Shown here in pieces: positions 35,801 to 50,500 of a stretch of 64,000 bases of DNA. The translations under genes were made by a program, and so were the position numbers. Each line of letters begins with the position of its first letter. Position 1 is the stretch's first letter. This DNA is from Aphrophora alni (taxonomy: Eukaryota > Arthropoda > Insecta > Hemiptera > Aphrophoridae): assembly GCA_963513935.1 (NCBI GenBank), contig OY740773.1:98937291-99001290 (forward strand), given 5' to 3'. The notes below the pieces were generated by a model, which saw only the letters and a program-made list of their open reading frames with translations, did not search any database and was not told the origin of the DNA.

Positions 35801-38800
35801 TAAAAAGAAGATTATGTTAAAGTGCTTGTTGATATTGTAATCTCCCTCATGGAAGGAGACCATGAAATGTCTACTGATGCTACTGGAGTAACTCGGTACT
35901 AATTATTTCTTAATGATATGGATAAACACTCTTAAGGTCACAATTTTAATTAGATTTTATTCAAATTAGACTGAACGCTCGGTTTTACAGCCCTTTCGAA
36001 AAGTTTGTTAATAACCAGTGGTTAATTTCAAAATGGTTGCTGTAAAAAAATTTTTATTAGTATAATTTTTCACCCCAACACATCCACAATACTAAATTGT
36101 TGGAGTTTAATATCTACATCCAATGATGCGTGTTTTCCACAATGCAGAATAAGAAAGTCATTAGTATATTTAAACCACCACAATACTAGAAAAAAACCAG
36201 CAATAATATCCCCAGTAGTTAAGTTGATATTTAAATAAAAAACTAATAGATAGCTTTAGTTTTTTGTCCAATACTATTGAAAAAAAGACACACAATTTCA
36301 AAATGGTGTCCATTTGAAAATATTTTATTAGTAATTTTTTCTTATTTACAACTTACATGAGCCTAAATAGCTCATTTTGTGTACATGATCTGAATATATT
36401 AATGCTAAAGTTAAGGGCAGTAAACGAGTGGATTTGTGAAACAACAAAAGAAATTTGGACCATATTATGTCAACATAAAAGATGTTTTTCTGAGTACTTA
36501 AATATTAACACATATAAAATTATATTTCCATGAGCTCTCTTTGATTGGGTTAGATTAAACTACTAATTACATAATATCAATCTTCTTATAAAATGAGGTG
36601 TGTTCGGAAATTACAGTCCACAAATGTGGCCACTAGAGTACTTCGGTTGTCAGTGTTGAGTTATTTAATATATTAACTCATTACAGATGTTATTACAAGA
36701 GAACCAATTGTTTACGATTTAAATGTTTAAGGTAAGCTAAAAACACACCAACTGTGAGCTATGGAATGTTTCAATTTTATGAATGCAAGACATGTGATAC
36801 CAGTAAAAATTCATCACTAGATTAGTGAAATATAGTAAAAATGCAGTAAGTGATGGAAATAATAAGAAAATGGATTAAATATTTTAAAAAAGGGATGCAA
36901 AAAAAAGTGCACGATGAGAAACGGAGTAGTTTCTGTAACAGAGTAGCCACCTGTTATTAATGATAATTTGGTGCAGTATGTAAACGAAAAAACTTGGTAA
37001 GAATAGAGAGTAAACGAAATTGTCACTCTTGTGAATAAATATTTCTGTATGAAATTACATCACTGTTTAAATTATCAGACATATTCATGCTTGGTGCTAA
37101 AAATGTTTATTCTATAGTACAAAAACAAGGGATTTTGTGATTGTTTTCATTTTTCATGTGGTGAAGAGATAAATGATTTTTTAAAGCCACATAGTCACTG
37201 GTGATGAGATGTAGGTGCCTCACATAATGCCTGAATCAGAACAAAAACCCTTTGAGTGGAGGCACATTAGATCTCCAAAAAGCAGACAGTCAAGCAAACA
37301 ATTTTTACTAGGAAGATCATGTGTTCCGATTTTTGGGACAGTAAGGAAAATTTGCTTGTCGCTAATTTCTCACCACGAGGTACGATTTTAAATACTGCAT
37401 CTTATTGTGAGACTTTAAATGCATTGTTCAACCCAAAACAAAAAGCGAGGCATACTTTTTTCGCAGTTTTGTTTTGCTTTATGATAATTTTCAGCCTTAC
37501 TCATGATTTGCTCAAACCCAAGAGCTTATCACATCATTTGGCTAAGAACAAATAGATCATCCCTCTTATAACCCAGACCTAGTTCCAAATGATTTTCTTT
37601 TTTCCTGCTTTTGAAGTTGTTCTTTACCAGTCATCATTGTGACGATCTTAAAAGAGGTGTGCAACATTGGCTGTCTACACAGATGGCATCATTCTACGAT
37701 TTGACGATTTAGAAATTGGTTCCACGCTAAGACAAAGTCTTATAGAGGAAATAATGTGGAACAATAGTTTAAGGTTTCACCTTTCTTTTAATAATAAAAT
37801 TATTTCCAATTAGATTGTAATTATTTTTTTAAAACCTAACAGCAGTTACTTTCCAAATATGCCTCGTAATATAAATATGTTCCTTTAAATATACAGAGAC
37901 CATCTGTGATCTTTGTTGGCAAATGTTATGTTTATTTTTTTAATAATTGTGGACATTTTGTAAAATTTTTCAATATGGTGTTCTTGTTTGGATTTATGGT
38001 TTTATTTGTATGCCTGGTAATTTCTTAACCTACATACAACAGTGATGACAGACTGGATATCATGTTTAAATCAATTTTAAGTATTGCTTTAGTTCTTAAA
38101 AACCAAAGATCAATAATAAATAGAGGTGATTTTGGTTTGTTATTGTGTGTGTCTGTTTGTCATACTTACCCTGTTTTATGTATGCTTGGTAAATAAAAGT
38201 TTTTAATAAGAATAATTTTTAAAAAAATTAAGAACATGCGTAAATAGATATTTTTACATGCTCCATAACAGTAGAATGCTCTACAACAAGGATAAACAGC
38301 AGAACAATGTACAGTACCATGTTACAGTGTTAATAAAATCACACTTAAGGTCTTAATTCTAGGAATTTTTACTTTTAATATCAGAGATATATGCAATGGA
38401 AAATTTTGAAGAAAGCTCCAATTGATAACCTATAAACTCAAAAATAATTACAATGATTAGGTGTTTTCAATTACTTCAACTTAACGTAATGTTTTCTCTC
38501 CAGTTCATATCATTAAGCAAAATTACCAATTTAATATTTCTTGAAATGATAGTTTAAATGTTTATGAAGAAATCCCCCTCCCCTCCTTTATTAAATATCC
38601 TTATCTTTACATTTCAATAAAAACTGCTAAAATTGTAGACAACTTTACAGATTAGTTTACACTTAAAAACCTATAAATTGATCTTAAATACGTTACAAAA
38701 ATTCAAGCTTTAACATTTTCTACTGAAATTTTAAATTTGCATTTGATGTGTTTTGAAAGAATTTAAACGAAATTAAAAAATAACTTTCTTAAAATTTACC

Positions 38801-41800
38801 AATAAGAAAATAAACGTAGCATTCATTAAAACCTCATGCACACAAGAGACAAGATACAAAAATAAGAAATCTAACACAATCTAGCACATACCCAACCCTT
38901 CTAGTTGCGGAAATAGTGGTGCATGAACTAAAAACGGGCCCGAAATGATCAGAAAAAACAAAAAAACAGAAAGAACAACAATGTTAGTGTACATGATATA
39001 CATATAATGTAAGATTAGTATTTGTTAAATACGTAATGAGAGCATGCAAAATGTATATTTTGAGTGAAGTTGAAAAACTGTTTAATGATTGAAAATTATA
39101 AATTTATTTGCCATTTAATAACGAATACATAAAATGTGATATCTTACTAAATACAATGAAAACTGCTGACCAAACACTTTGTTTTTAATGAATAAATATC
39201 TGTAGATATAGTTGTTGTTAACTTTTACGTCAGGCCGATTAACAGAACTAAATGACGATAAAGGCCAGAGTATTTTCTAATACTGTTTCATCAAAATTGT
39301 TATAACTTTTGTTCCAGCCAACATTTTAATGTTTTTTAATTAATTTTTTTATAGTTGTAATATGTAAATATAACAAAGTATTTATTAAATAAATATAAAA
39401 TTGAGTACTTTTGTAAAATTTTACTGGCTACATCTTTTAAACAAAAAACATTTTTTACTGTGCAAATTACAATGGTTCTGTATTAGTCGAGTAATATTAT
39501 TAATAAAAAATCCTATAAGTGCTAGGTCAGGACACCCAATTTCGTTTTTTGGAGGCTTAAGACAGGTACAGTTTCATTCCACAGCCCAAGAAATAACCAT
39601 AAATAAGGTTTAATAATAAAGTTACAAACTAGAGGTTCCTTATGTTTGTCTTTTAATATGTTGGGATTATACGGATTTTAATTAAACTAATGTCAAAAGT
39701 TTGTTATTAACAATTTACTGTCTCTTCACCAACTCTCAGGAGTTCAGTGTGGTAGGGTAATCCTGAGAGACTAACTAAATCTAAACTTCTTTTAGGGTAG
39801 TTTTAGGTTATATCCCTCTGTTTCATCTTTCTTATCAGGTCTTTCAATCCTGATGCTATTAGAGTATTCGAGGACTAGGGAGCTCTACTTTATCTTCTTT
39901 TCTTCCTTATTTTTATGATGCTATGATGAGATGTTTATTGATTTAAACACTTAGAAAAAAATTATCTTAAAAAATAATTGAAAAAATTTTTTTACCATCA
40001 TGTACATTTTCATTTTCCTTGTTGTTTAAAGGCAAAAAACCTCTTGATCATCAGTGTTATACAAAAAAATTAATAAAGACCACTTGCCTTCGAATACTCT
40101 AGTAGCATCAGGGTTGGAACAGCACAAGAATTGGTCGAGAAACCAGATATGAAAGGAATCTAACCCAAGACTACATGAATAAAAGAATAGATCCAGCTAG
40201 AATCCCTTGAGATTACTACGTCCTTTCTCACTAAAAGTCAGCTATTAAGTACAAACAACACTTCAAACTTGAAATATAAATTTTGAACCTTACCTCTTAA
40301 AAATCTGATTAACATCCAAACTTTGAGGTTTCATAAAAGTACAAAATTTTGGTATAAATTATTCAAACTGGTATCAAGTTTTAGCTTTTCTGTACTTTTA
40401 GATTGTAAAACATAAAGTACTTTTAATCTAATGCCTCATAAACTCAACATTATAAATTTTGATTTAACAATCTTTTAATTTCTAATACATATCGTATTAG
40501 TTTATTTTAATAAGGATTATTTTGATTTGCTTCCTAAGTTATTAAAAATAAAAATGTAAACACAAATATTTCTAGAAAAGATGAATTCAGATAAAATCAT
40601 ACGTAGAAAATTATTTAATTTTGTAAGTAAACTATCATGAAACTCTGTTAGCTAAGAATCTTTACAAAATTCGTCATTAAAAATGATCGTTATTGATAAG
40701 TCAAGGAAGATTGATTAGTCGGCCTATCATTTATCTTCTACTAAATTGTTTCGTCTGTCGTATAATACATTGTATGTGAAAATGTAATAAATTCTAATGT
40801 AGAGATAAAACGTTAATTAGTTTACATTTAATATTGCTTCTTATAAAAATGTATATACAGCGTGTTAAATAAATCCCAGGATGGCTTAATATTTTTTTAA
40901 CCATTACAGAATGTATACAAAGCTTTATACATTGTTAATGGACCCCAAAACCTATTTAAGTACGTATTCAGTGGACCGCTACCTTTCCAAGGGTACAGCC
41001 CACAAGGAGTAAGTAGGAAATCTTAAATGAGACCATAAGTTGTAAACCCACCCTATTTTAGCTGGGGTGAGCCTTGTGAGGTTGGGTTTCCAGCATTGTG
41101 TTCTACTCATAAAGGACTTTAATTTGACGTACAACTCGACCTATGCTCTCATTTAAAATTTCTTACTTACTCCTTGTGGGCCATCCCTCTGGAAAGCTAG
41201 CAGTCCACTGAATACGTACTAAAATAGGTTTTAGTGTCCATTAACAATGTGCAAAGCTTTGTAGCTCTATCTGTAATGGTTAAAAAAATATTAAGCCATC
41301 CCGGGACTTATTTAACACACGGTATATATAAATCTGATGAAGTAAATTAAGTTTTCTCTATCAATAAATGTATTATGGACCTGATGAAACACATAACCAC
41401 ACTTCTAATAAGCCGTCTATCCAAACTACTCTAATTCTATAACTAGCTATACAATGCATTTTACATTAGCAAGTGCTATATATTACATTGAACATTTTTA
41501 AATAGTTTAAAACTAATGTAAAAATTAAAATAATATACATGAAGTGATTTTTGTAGGTAGGAAGGCCATCAGCGAGGAACAATGGGGAACTTGACAGTTA
41601 CTTGACTTAAAATGTAGAGTGACTGTGAATGTTATCTCACAAGTTCTCAGAAAAAGTGATACACAATTTTCCAAATAATTATGATTATTCAACAAACTAA
41701 TAAGTTAGGTTAGCTTATTTTAACGGTTAATGATTTTACATTAAATAGAAATATGCCTTGTCATTTTGAATTTTCATGTATCAACGGAACATTATATTCC

Positions 41801-44521
41801 GTTGTTAAACTGTCATAGATGTGCATAAATACATTTTCACTAATCTTTTATACTGGTTCATGCCTAATATTTTCATCAATGAAAACAATTGTATCCTTAT
41901 TTTCTAACTGAAGAAAATGTGTTCACATTTCAAATAAAAATTAATTTTTCTTGTAAACATTATAATTGAATTAATCAAGAGAAATATTTTAATATCAAAG
42001 ACATATTTAGTAATAGTAATATTACCATACCCATTGAGCTGATCAAAGCATGTTAATAATAAAGTAAGTAAAACTGGGAAGGTTAGGTTTGAAAAATTTG
42101 TGCTTTGGTAACATTGAAACTAATGTATTTTGCATTTATTTATCCATTTTTACTTTTTCACAAATAGAGAAAGTTATATGATATGTCAAAAAATCAATGT
42201 TAGTGTTATGATTTTTTTAAAGGTGATGCTGAAAACTACGGCATATCGCACACACTACACAAGTTTTGTTAATAACTCAGAGAACCATACATTGTATCAA
42301 AAATTCCAAAAATAAGTATTTTAGATGATTCATTTATTAGAGTCCTTACTCTATGTTAAAAATTGACAAAGTTATGACTGAAAATAGAAAAAAGCTACGT
42401 GTATGAACAAAATTTAAAAATTGAACGATTCAGGAAAATTAAGTTAAAAAAATGTTAATTTTGTGTTACAATACAAATTGTATTTTTCTTGTTATTTTGT
42501 ATTTGAAAACATCAATATAGCCAAAACAACACTGTTCTTTTTGTCTCATGAAAATCAGTATTTTACAAATTGCATTCAAAATTCCATGAAGTATGTTTGA
42601 TTTTAAATTATTAGAATTTTGTCAGTGACATTTTGTATATTTTTAGAAATATTATTATAATTTTTTCTCTTGTTGTTTAAAAGGCTAAGAACTTCAGAGT
42701 CATCAACGCCTTTAAAAAAAAGAAAAAAAAAGAAACCTCAAATAGTGTCAGAATCGGAAAAGAACAAGAGTTCGTCAAGAGAGACTTGATAGAAAAGATA
42801 AAAGAGAAGGTTCTAATTCAAAAGTACATGAAAAAAGGTGTAGATCAAGTTAGGCACCATCGGCATTGGCTAACCTGTAATCACTATAAATGAGCCTTTA
42901 TAACAGTGAACCTTGATCATTCGAACCTCGATACCTCAAATTCCTTGATATCTTGAATTTCTGCCATTCCCCATAACCCCCAATGCTAATTTTCGCTCTC
43001 TCTCTAAGTTGAATATAGAAAGAACCTTGATAAGACCAATTTTGATGCTTTCCAGGATGTGTTAGTAAAGCTTTAATGTACAGGCTTGAAAATTCTTCAA
43101 GTTGAAGTTTTAATAAAATTTCCTCTATAACAGAAATTTTGGCTAGCGGACCTTTGTAACTCGAAATTTAGGGTAGCCATACGGTGTGAGATGATAAAAT
43201 TATTATGTTAAGACATGAACTTCCCCCTCTCCTATGTCCTTGCATTTTTCCGCAATTGGGCTCAGTACAGTTCTATTGTTCACACTGTGTGCACATATTA
43301 TGTGCCTATAGTTCTATATTGTTCTATATTTTATTAAATCAATTGTGAAGTGGTTTTACTTAAGTCAGTGAAATGAAATGTAAGATGTTGAGAGTAAGAT
43401 ATAGAGGGAAAACTAAATCTATTAAAAACTGTCGATGAAGGCGTGAAGAAGAAAAGTGAAATTGCAAAGGACTACAAAATAGCTTATAGTGATTTTTTAA
43501 AAGAGAGAGAAGTATGAAGAATCAAGTTGGTTGGCTAAATATATTAAGAGGGGAAAAGGTGGCAATTTTGCGGATATTGATGAATGCGTCATTAAGTTCA
43601 CTTACTTTTTTATAACAGGGATAACAATGTAATCACAACACACTGCCACAGTTAATAAAGGTTAGTCATTGATTCTCGAAGTTGATATTTTTTGCCCTTG
43701 TTAACTCGAACCTCAATTTACTTGATAACTCGAAGTGTTAGTAATTTCCTTAAGGTTCGAGTTATCGAGGTTCCACTGCAGAAATATTATTTTTTTAAAT
43801 GTGAACTGTTTGTAAATAATTGGAAAGTAAACGGTTATTGTGCATTATAAAAATGGTTTTTATATATTTAGATATAAAACACACATCTTACGAAGTATCC
43901 AGCAGTAAATACTAAAGTTATTTTACGGTTAAGTGTCATTATTTAGATAATAAATATGACGATTGATAACTTAACAGTATAAGGCCTTGACTGTGTTAAG
44001 ACATATAAAGGCAGTCTAACAAGCTATCTAGTCTATTCTACAAACAATCTAGATCTAACAACAACCAAGCACCTACTAAGTGCAGTCTTATCTTAAATAA
44101 ATTGTACACTAACAACAAATTTATTATATTTAAAAATGGTTACCGTACCTATATTTTGTAGGCACAATTTTGGCACTACCCTGTTGTACAGGGTAGCCAT
44201 GAAGACTAATGGGTGTGCACATAAAAATATTTAAAAGAAATTTAATATGATATATGTACCAATATAAACAGTACCAAAAGTATCAAGCATTAAGTTGTTG
44301 CAAAATCCACAAGAAACGCATCATATATGAAGCGTTTTTATACAGGACAAATGCTATACCAATTACTGTGACAATAAATTTGAAGCAGGTGAGATTTCAA
44401 AGTGAAGTCTTCAGACAACATCTTCAAATAAATGATGCAGAAACATTGTACAAAAATTTTCACTATCAATAAAAGAAAAACCAAACCTAATTGTCACTAA
44501 AATGACGATTTGGTAGATGTC

Positions 44522-44573
<52 letters not shown>

Positions 44574-47500
44574 GCTTGTGCCATAAACATGTCCTTAATG
44601 TAAATGTATTAGATTAAAATTGACCTTTTAATGTTGGCGATCAATGTTACGTTTTTCCTTTTCGTCAATTTTCCTGAACATTTTATTATTTTTTTTACTT
44701 GCGATTTTGCACATGGGTCTGATTATAATCTTCACACTGCACTCAAATTTTGAATGAAATCGGTAGAGATAATTTTGAGGAATTAATCTTTTATAACCAA
44801 TAATTCACAAACAGGATTTTTGGAGAGATGGCAACCAATACATTTTATTTGAATCCTTAGAGGCTACATTGGAGTAAAATTTAATCAAAATAGTTGGAGT
44901 CGATTTGTGAATATCACAATTTTTCTAAACAGCTATTCCCAAATATTGAGTTATAAAAAAAAAAAGGAAAAAGAAACATCCTATGATATGGCCACATAAT
45001 AAAATTTATTAAAATCAGTCTATGCGTTTGGGCTGTAGAGCACACACAACAGACAAAAATCATTTCAAAAACCATTTTTCGAGACCTCACCAGGTATCAT
45101 TTCAAAAACCATTTCGAGACCTCATCAGGGTCATCAACTGACATCGATTTTTGACATATCACATAACTTTCTCTATACTATGTATAAGTAAGAAAGTCAA
45201 ATTAATAAATTAGAGTTTAATAGGGCACATAGCCTAATATGTTTAGATTTTGTAGGCTAGGAGATATGGGTTACCTTGGAAAGTGATCCTTGGTATTCCT
45301 AGTACGTAGTACAAAAAAAAAAACACACAATAAAATACTAAGTTATGAAATATTTCGTAAACTATTGAATCTTCTTTTTATACTCTCTAATGACGGAGAA
45401 AGTGGACAGCATTTATGAAATATTTCAGAACTTTAGTGTTTTATTGTATGTTTTTCTATTTGTGTACTACTAGATAATACCAAAGACCACTTTCCAAAGT
45501 AAGCCTGTGTCTCCTATCCATACAAAATCTAAACACAAAGTCAAATTAATCTTAGTCAAATATCCATGAGACGAAATTGGTAGTATTTCTTGGAAACTGC
45601 TAATATTTCTTGGAAACTGATAGTATTTCCATGGTAACTGGTAATATTTAATTGAAACTGGTAGAATACCATGGGAACTGGTAGTGTTTCATGGAATCTG
45701 GTATTTCAAGAAAGCTGGTAGTATTCATAGAATTTGGTAATATCAATGAAAAATGGTACTACTGTATTTCATGTAAACTGATAGTATTTCATGAAAATTG
45801 GTAGTATTTCATGGAACTGGTGGTATTTCATAAAAATTGGTAATATTTCATGAAATTGGTAGCATGTCATACAAGAAACAGATTGGAGAGCAATTGATCA
45901 ATGAATACAAGGAAGCAAAAAATTATGTACTGTGCTTCGATGTTAGAAATTGTGTACAGTGATCCAATGTTCCTGATTTAAAAAAAAAAAAATTTTATCT
46001 ATATTCATCTAAATCAATCAACAGAAAAATATTATCACAATATTTCCACCGTACAAGAAACTTACCACTTCGTACATAATAAGGGTCTAACAGGATGAAC
46101 CACTTACCATATGGTGAGTGGTAAGGAACTCATGGTGTTTGCTTCATTTGAATTTTGGGGACTACTTAATTTCATTTGGATACCTTTCTGATCAATTTGA
46201 TTTTACTTAACCCTCCCCAACCCCGTCACCTATATTTTAAGTTTGATAAATCAAAATCCACAGTCTCTTTGGAAACATCAGGAGTGGCTTCTGTGTATGA
46301 GCAGTATCACTATATTCAGGTACTGTTTGCTTAGGGTCATACTGTATTTCTGATATTAATTTTTAAATACTAAACGTCAAACAACTAAAGTGACAATATA
46401 CATAAGGTGTATGTGTATTGAATCTTCTTAGAAACAATGGAAGAAAGAAATACAAACACAATATTTTACAATTGAGCCTTGCCGATCATGGTTTCATCAG
46501 TTGTGGCACTAATGAGGCAGCTTAACACAGACTCAGTGTTTGTGTTTCACTTAATATGAAGTTCCACCAGTATCTTCGGTCGTTAGCACAAATCATATAA
46601 TGGAAGAAGGGTTTAATTTACTTTTAACCTCTTTCTAAGCCCTGTTTAGTACAGCTATCATCATGGTGAGAAATAGACTTGAATAGTTCAATCAAATTTG
46701 TAATTATATCTTCTTCAGCCAATTTTAATATTATCTCTTTTCCAAAGTTTGCAACAAAAAGAATTAGTTTCTGAAATGTTTTTCAGAAGTTTTAAAGAGA
46801 AAAATTGTGAAATAATTTGTGAACCGAATTGTATTGCTATTTCTACCTAAATAATCCTTATTTCAAGAATACTCACAGATATGAACATGTGAACTCCAAT
46901 TGAAAATACATGAGAGACCCGGTAATGATTTAATTTGGACTACCTTGGATATACAAAAAACTTGGATTACATGGAAATAAAAACAAAGGAAACAGAACAA
47001 AACAAAGGGTAATGTTTAAAATGTACAAGAAATGGTAAAGCAATAGTCCATATCTATCAGATATGGGATATTGCAAAGTTATAACGAAACACAAAGTTAA
47101 ATTTTAAAGAAATTATCCCGAGTCTTTTGTTTAAAAATAAAGTTTTGTTTTTCAGCAGCAATTGTGTCAATCGGTATAGCTTCCACTCGTTGCTCGATAT
47201 ATACACAATGACGAGTGTAGCGCTTGTCAAACCCTCAGTGTGTGTCAACACTGATACAGTCTCTGCAGACAGTTCTTCATTGCCACTTTCTTTTACTCAA
47301 ACGTTCTAACAGGTAAGTAGTAATGTAACAGATATGTTATGTAACGATGATACAATAACTATGTATGGTTTGCTATAACAGTCGACCTGTCACTAATTTA
47401 TTTGAAGCAAGAATGATTAATCATCTTGACGGGAATAAGCATGATGGTGGAGAGGGTAGGGGAAGCACATCAGTATGGATTCAAATTATAGTTCCAATTA

Positions 47501-50500
47501 TATCGAACGTCGAACTACTGGGGTTCGAATTACCAGGACATATTTTTACTTTACACAATGTAATTACTCTATCATGTTATTATTTATTGTTATTTAATTG
47601 GAATTTGATATGTTTTTGTTTTAATTTGTTTAGCTATATATTTATTTTCCAAGTATTAATTATATTTTAGTAACATTAATATTTTGACAATTTTTATACA
47701 ATATATTTTTGTCTACAGTAAAAAAGATTAAATATATTAAAGATAATAGACGAGGGAGAAATGGAATGATCTGTTATTTAAGTGTTGTAGTGTTTGCTTT
47801 CATAGAGCACTCAGTGGATGTGTATACTCAAGTTGGTTGTTAGTTTATTGCTGACTTGTTTACCTCTCACAACAAAGACAGAAAGGTGGGCTCGTGTATA
47901 ATAATTAGTTATCTGGTTTTGTACTTAGAATTTGTGTAATGTCAATTACTTTTTTCGTTTATAAATATAAAATAAACTTATCATAATTCAGTGTATGATT
48001 ACTTCTTATTGAAATCCATTTTTATTCAAATGGTTTTTATTTAATTAACTGAGAAAATTATATTTTTCTAAAATATTTTGGAAGGAGGATGGAAGTAGAA
48101 AAAAAATTTTGTCTAAAATAAAAATATTTCTTACCTCTAGTTTTCCAACTGTTTACCAGTGCGTACCCCTTTAATTTTCACGAGCTTACATAGCTTATAG
48201 TAACAGTTAAACTGTATTATAATATTAGGGTTGGTAAGTATTCATAAATAGAATTGCTTTGACGTAAACTAAAATTGTTAGGAAAATCTCTGTCAAAAAT
48301 CTCAAAAGAATTGTAGTAGTAAATAAGGGAATGGGTGTAAAAGTACTATTTGTTGTAACCTTCAAGAATAAGTAGTCAAAATGAATAAAAAAATTTGAGA
48401 TTTGGAATGATTTAATTTGGAACCAAATCTAGTAAGACTACCAGATTTATTAATTATTTTATAATTTAAGTTTGGACCTTCTGCAATTAATAGATTTGCT
48501 GAATTATCACTTTAAAGTAGCAATTTTTATTACATTTAGTGTAAACATTGCAATTTAAAAAGGTAAAACATTTTAAAAAATCTTAGTAAATATTAGACTA
48601 TTTTATTACTTTTTTTTCTCATGAATATGATCACCAATTATCGAAATAAAATATATGTAATAGTTAGGTATAATTTTTAAAAAAAGAAAAAGAACTGCCA
48701 AATTCTTTTAACTGTTTTTTTTTTAAATCTACAATTGTTGTCTCCTATAAACACAATGAATACCTGATTCAGCACATAAAGCATAGCCGAAGAATAATTT
48801 AGTCAGCATGGCCAAGTGTCCACTAATTTAACAGACATACCCTATAAAAAAACCAAATAATGCAAAATACACAAATACTAATTTAATCTATAGTTTCTAA
48901 TTTGATTTTTTTCAAATCACAGTAAAATAATACTTACTGTCAAAAGATACAAACAGCTCAGGCATATCCTCAACTGAAACCATGCTTCTGTAGTCTAATT
49001 TGGGACCTGGAGCTTTGCTTGTAGCTGCGTGTTGCTGACGAATAAATGTTCCAACGGACGATCGTCTGTAAACAAACAAATATATTATCATTAATCGTAA
49101 AGAACACAAACGCAGTTAAACAAATAAATTATTCAACAATATTAAATACGTAAATATTATTAGGAGAAAATGCAATGGAAAACTTCAATTTCTAAAACAA
49201 GAAAACACAACATGACATCAAAAACTAAGTTGTCATTATTCATTGCAATCAGCAAACAAACTGGTAGATTGTATATAGATTTAAAGTTTTCTTGTTTAGA
49301 AGGCGAAAACATGAATTTGTGTGACTATAGTGTGTTCATATAGAACCCAATTGAAATTCCTATAAATAAAATTGAAAATATCAAAATGAAGACGATTTTA
49401 AACAGTTTTTTGCTCATATCTCATGTGTTATGCAACTTAAATTAAATTATACAACTTATACACACTAAATTAAATAGAAATTTGCAGATTTTAAATCTGC
49501 TTGTAATGATAACAAATCTACACCTCTACAATAATAAACAACAAAGTTATTGTTTAAAATGTAATTTTGAAACCTGACTTCCCAAGAAAATGTGATATTC
49601 GTATAGTTACAAGATCCAACAGTCACATCACCAATATGAGAGTGGTGAGTGAAGGCTATGTCAAATTTGTACTTCTTTGAGGCTTCCTAAAGCTGAGATA
49701 TTAAAGAAGTTCAGATTTTAAATCATATTATTATTATAAATTGTTATTACGAATTTCCATAAATCATGAAGTCTAATTTTTTATTGATATCCAAAAGTCT
49801 GTTAGTTCCATGTTGCCAAATTGTATCATCCATTATTGGATAGAGATATATCAATAGAATTTATAGAATAAAATTCATATTTATCTATGACCCCTGAGGA
49901 AACTTGTAGAAAATGTTAAGTACTCGTCAGAAGTAGGTTTTTATATTGCGGGAGAAAACAAACATACTTCGCTGAAGATCATAAACTGAACAATACAATC
50001 ATTTCTCTTTTCCATAGCAGTCATTTCCTGAAAGCCTAAAGCAATCTGAACCAGTTTAATACCGTGTGTGTTACCTTCATGCAGTGAGATTCAACATATA
50101 CACCAAATATGCTAGTTTAACAACACATTTTTTCTATATCGAGTTTGATACATTCGTGTTTTCAGTGTTTTTCATAATTTAAATGTAATACATTCCGAGA
50201 AAAAGTAACTTTTTGTTCTTGAATTCTTTCGACTTTTATGTAAAATAAGCATACGTATTTCTCTTGTGATTTGATGACTGGTACCTAAATGGAGCTTTAA
50301 ATAACTTGTAAGTATGCATTCTGTAACCAAAACTTGAATATATGATATACACTGCAATCTCTCTTTCCCGCTATAGATAAAAGACAAAATTCCCCTCAGG
50401 CTTGAGAAGTATTTATAATACTGGTCCATACTGGGACCATTGTTGTTCTTAATTTATATAAATGATCTCTCACCGGCAACAAATTTAGAATTAATATTAT

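Noticed and set aside
44254..44472. 72-codon plus ORF as a small gene
   Set aside because: No family, no splice sites, no promoter signal; it lies within an mtd intron next to an R-C repeat.
47500..47560. tRNA gene suggested by a GGTTCGAATTACC string
   Set aside because: No acceptor, D or anticodon stem can be drawn upstream at the right distance, and the T stem pairs only partly.
47127..47670. Two plus-strand ORFs of 60 and 101 codons, one followed by a GTAAGTA-like donor
   Set aside because: No recognised family, the donor follows a stop codon, and composition matches the intron.
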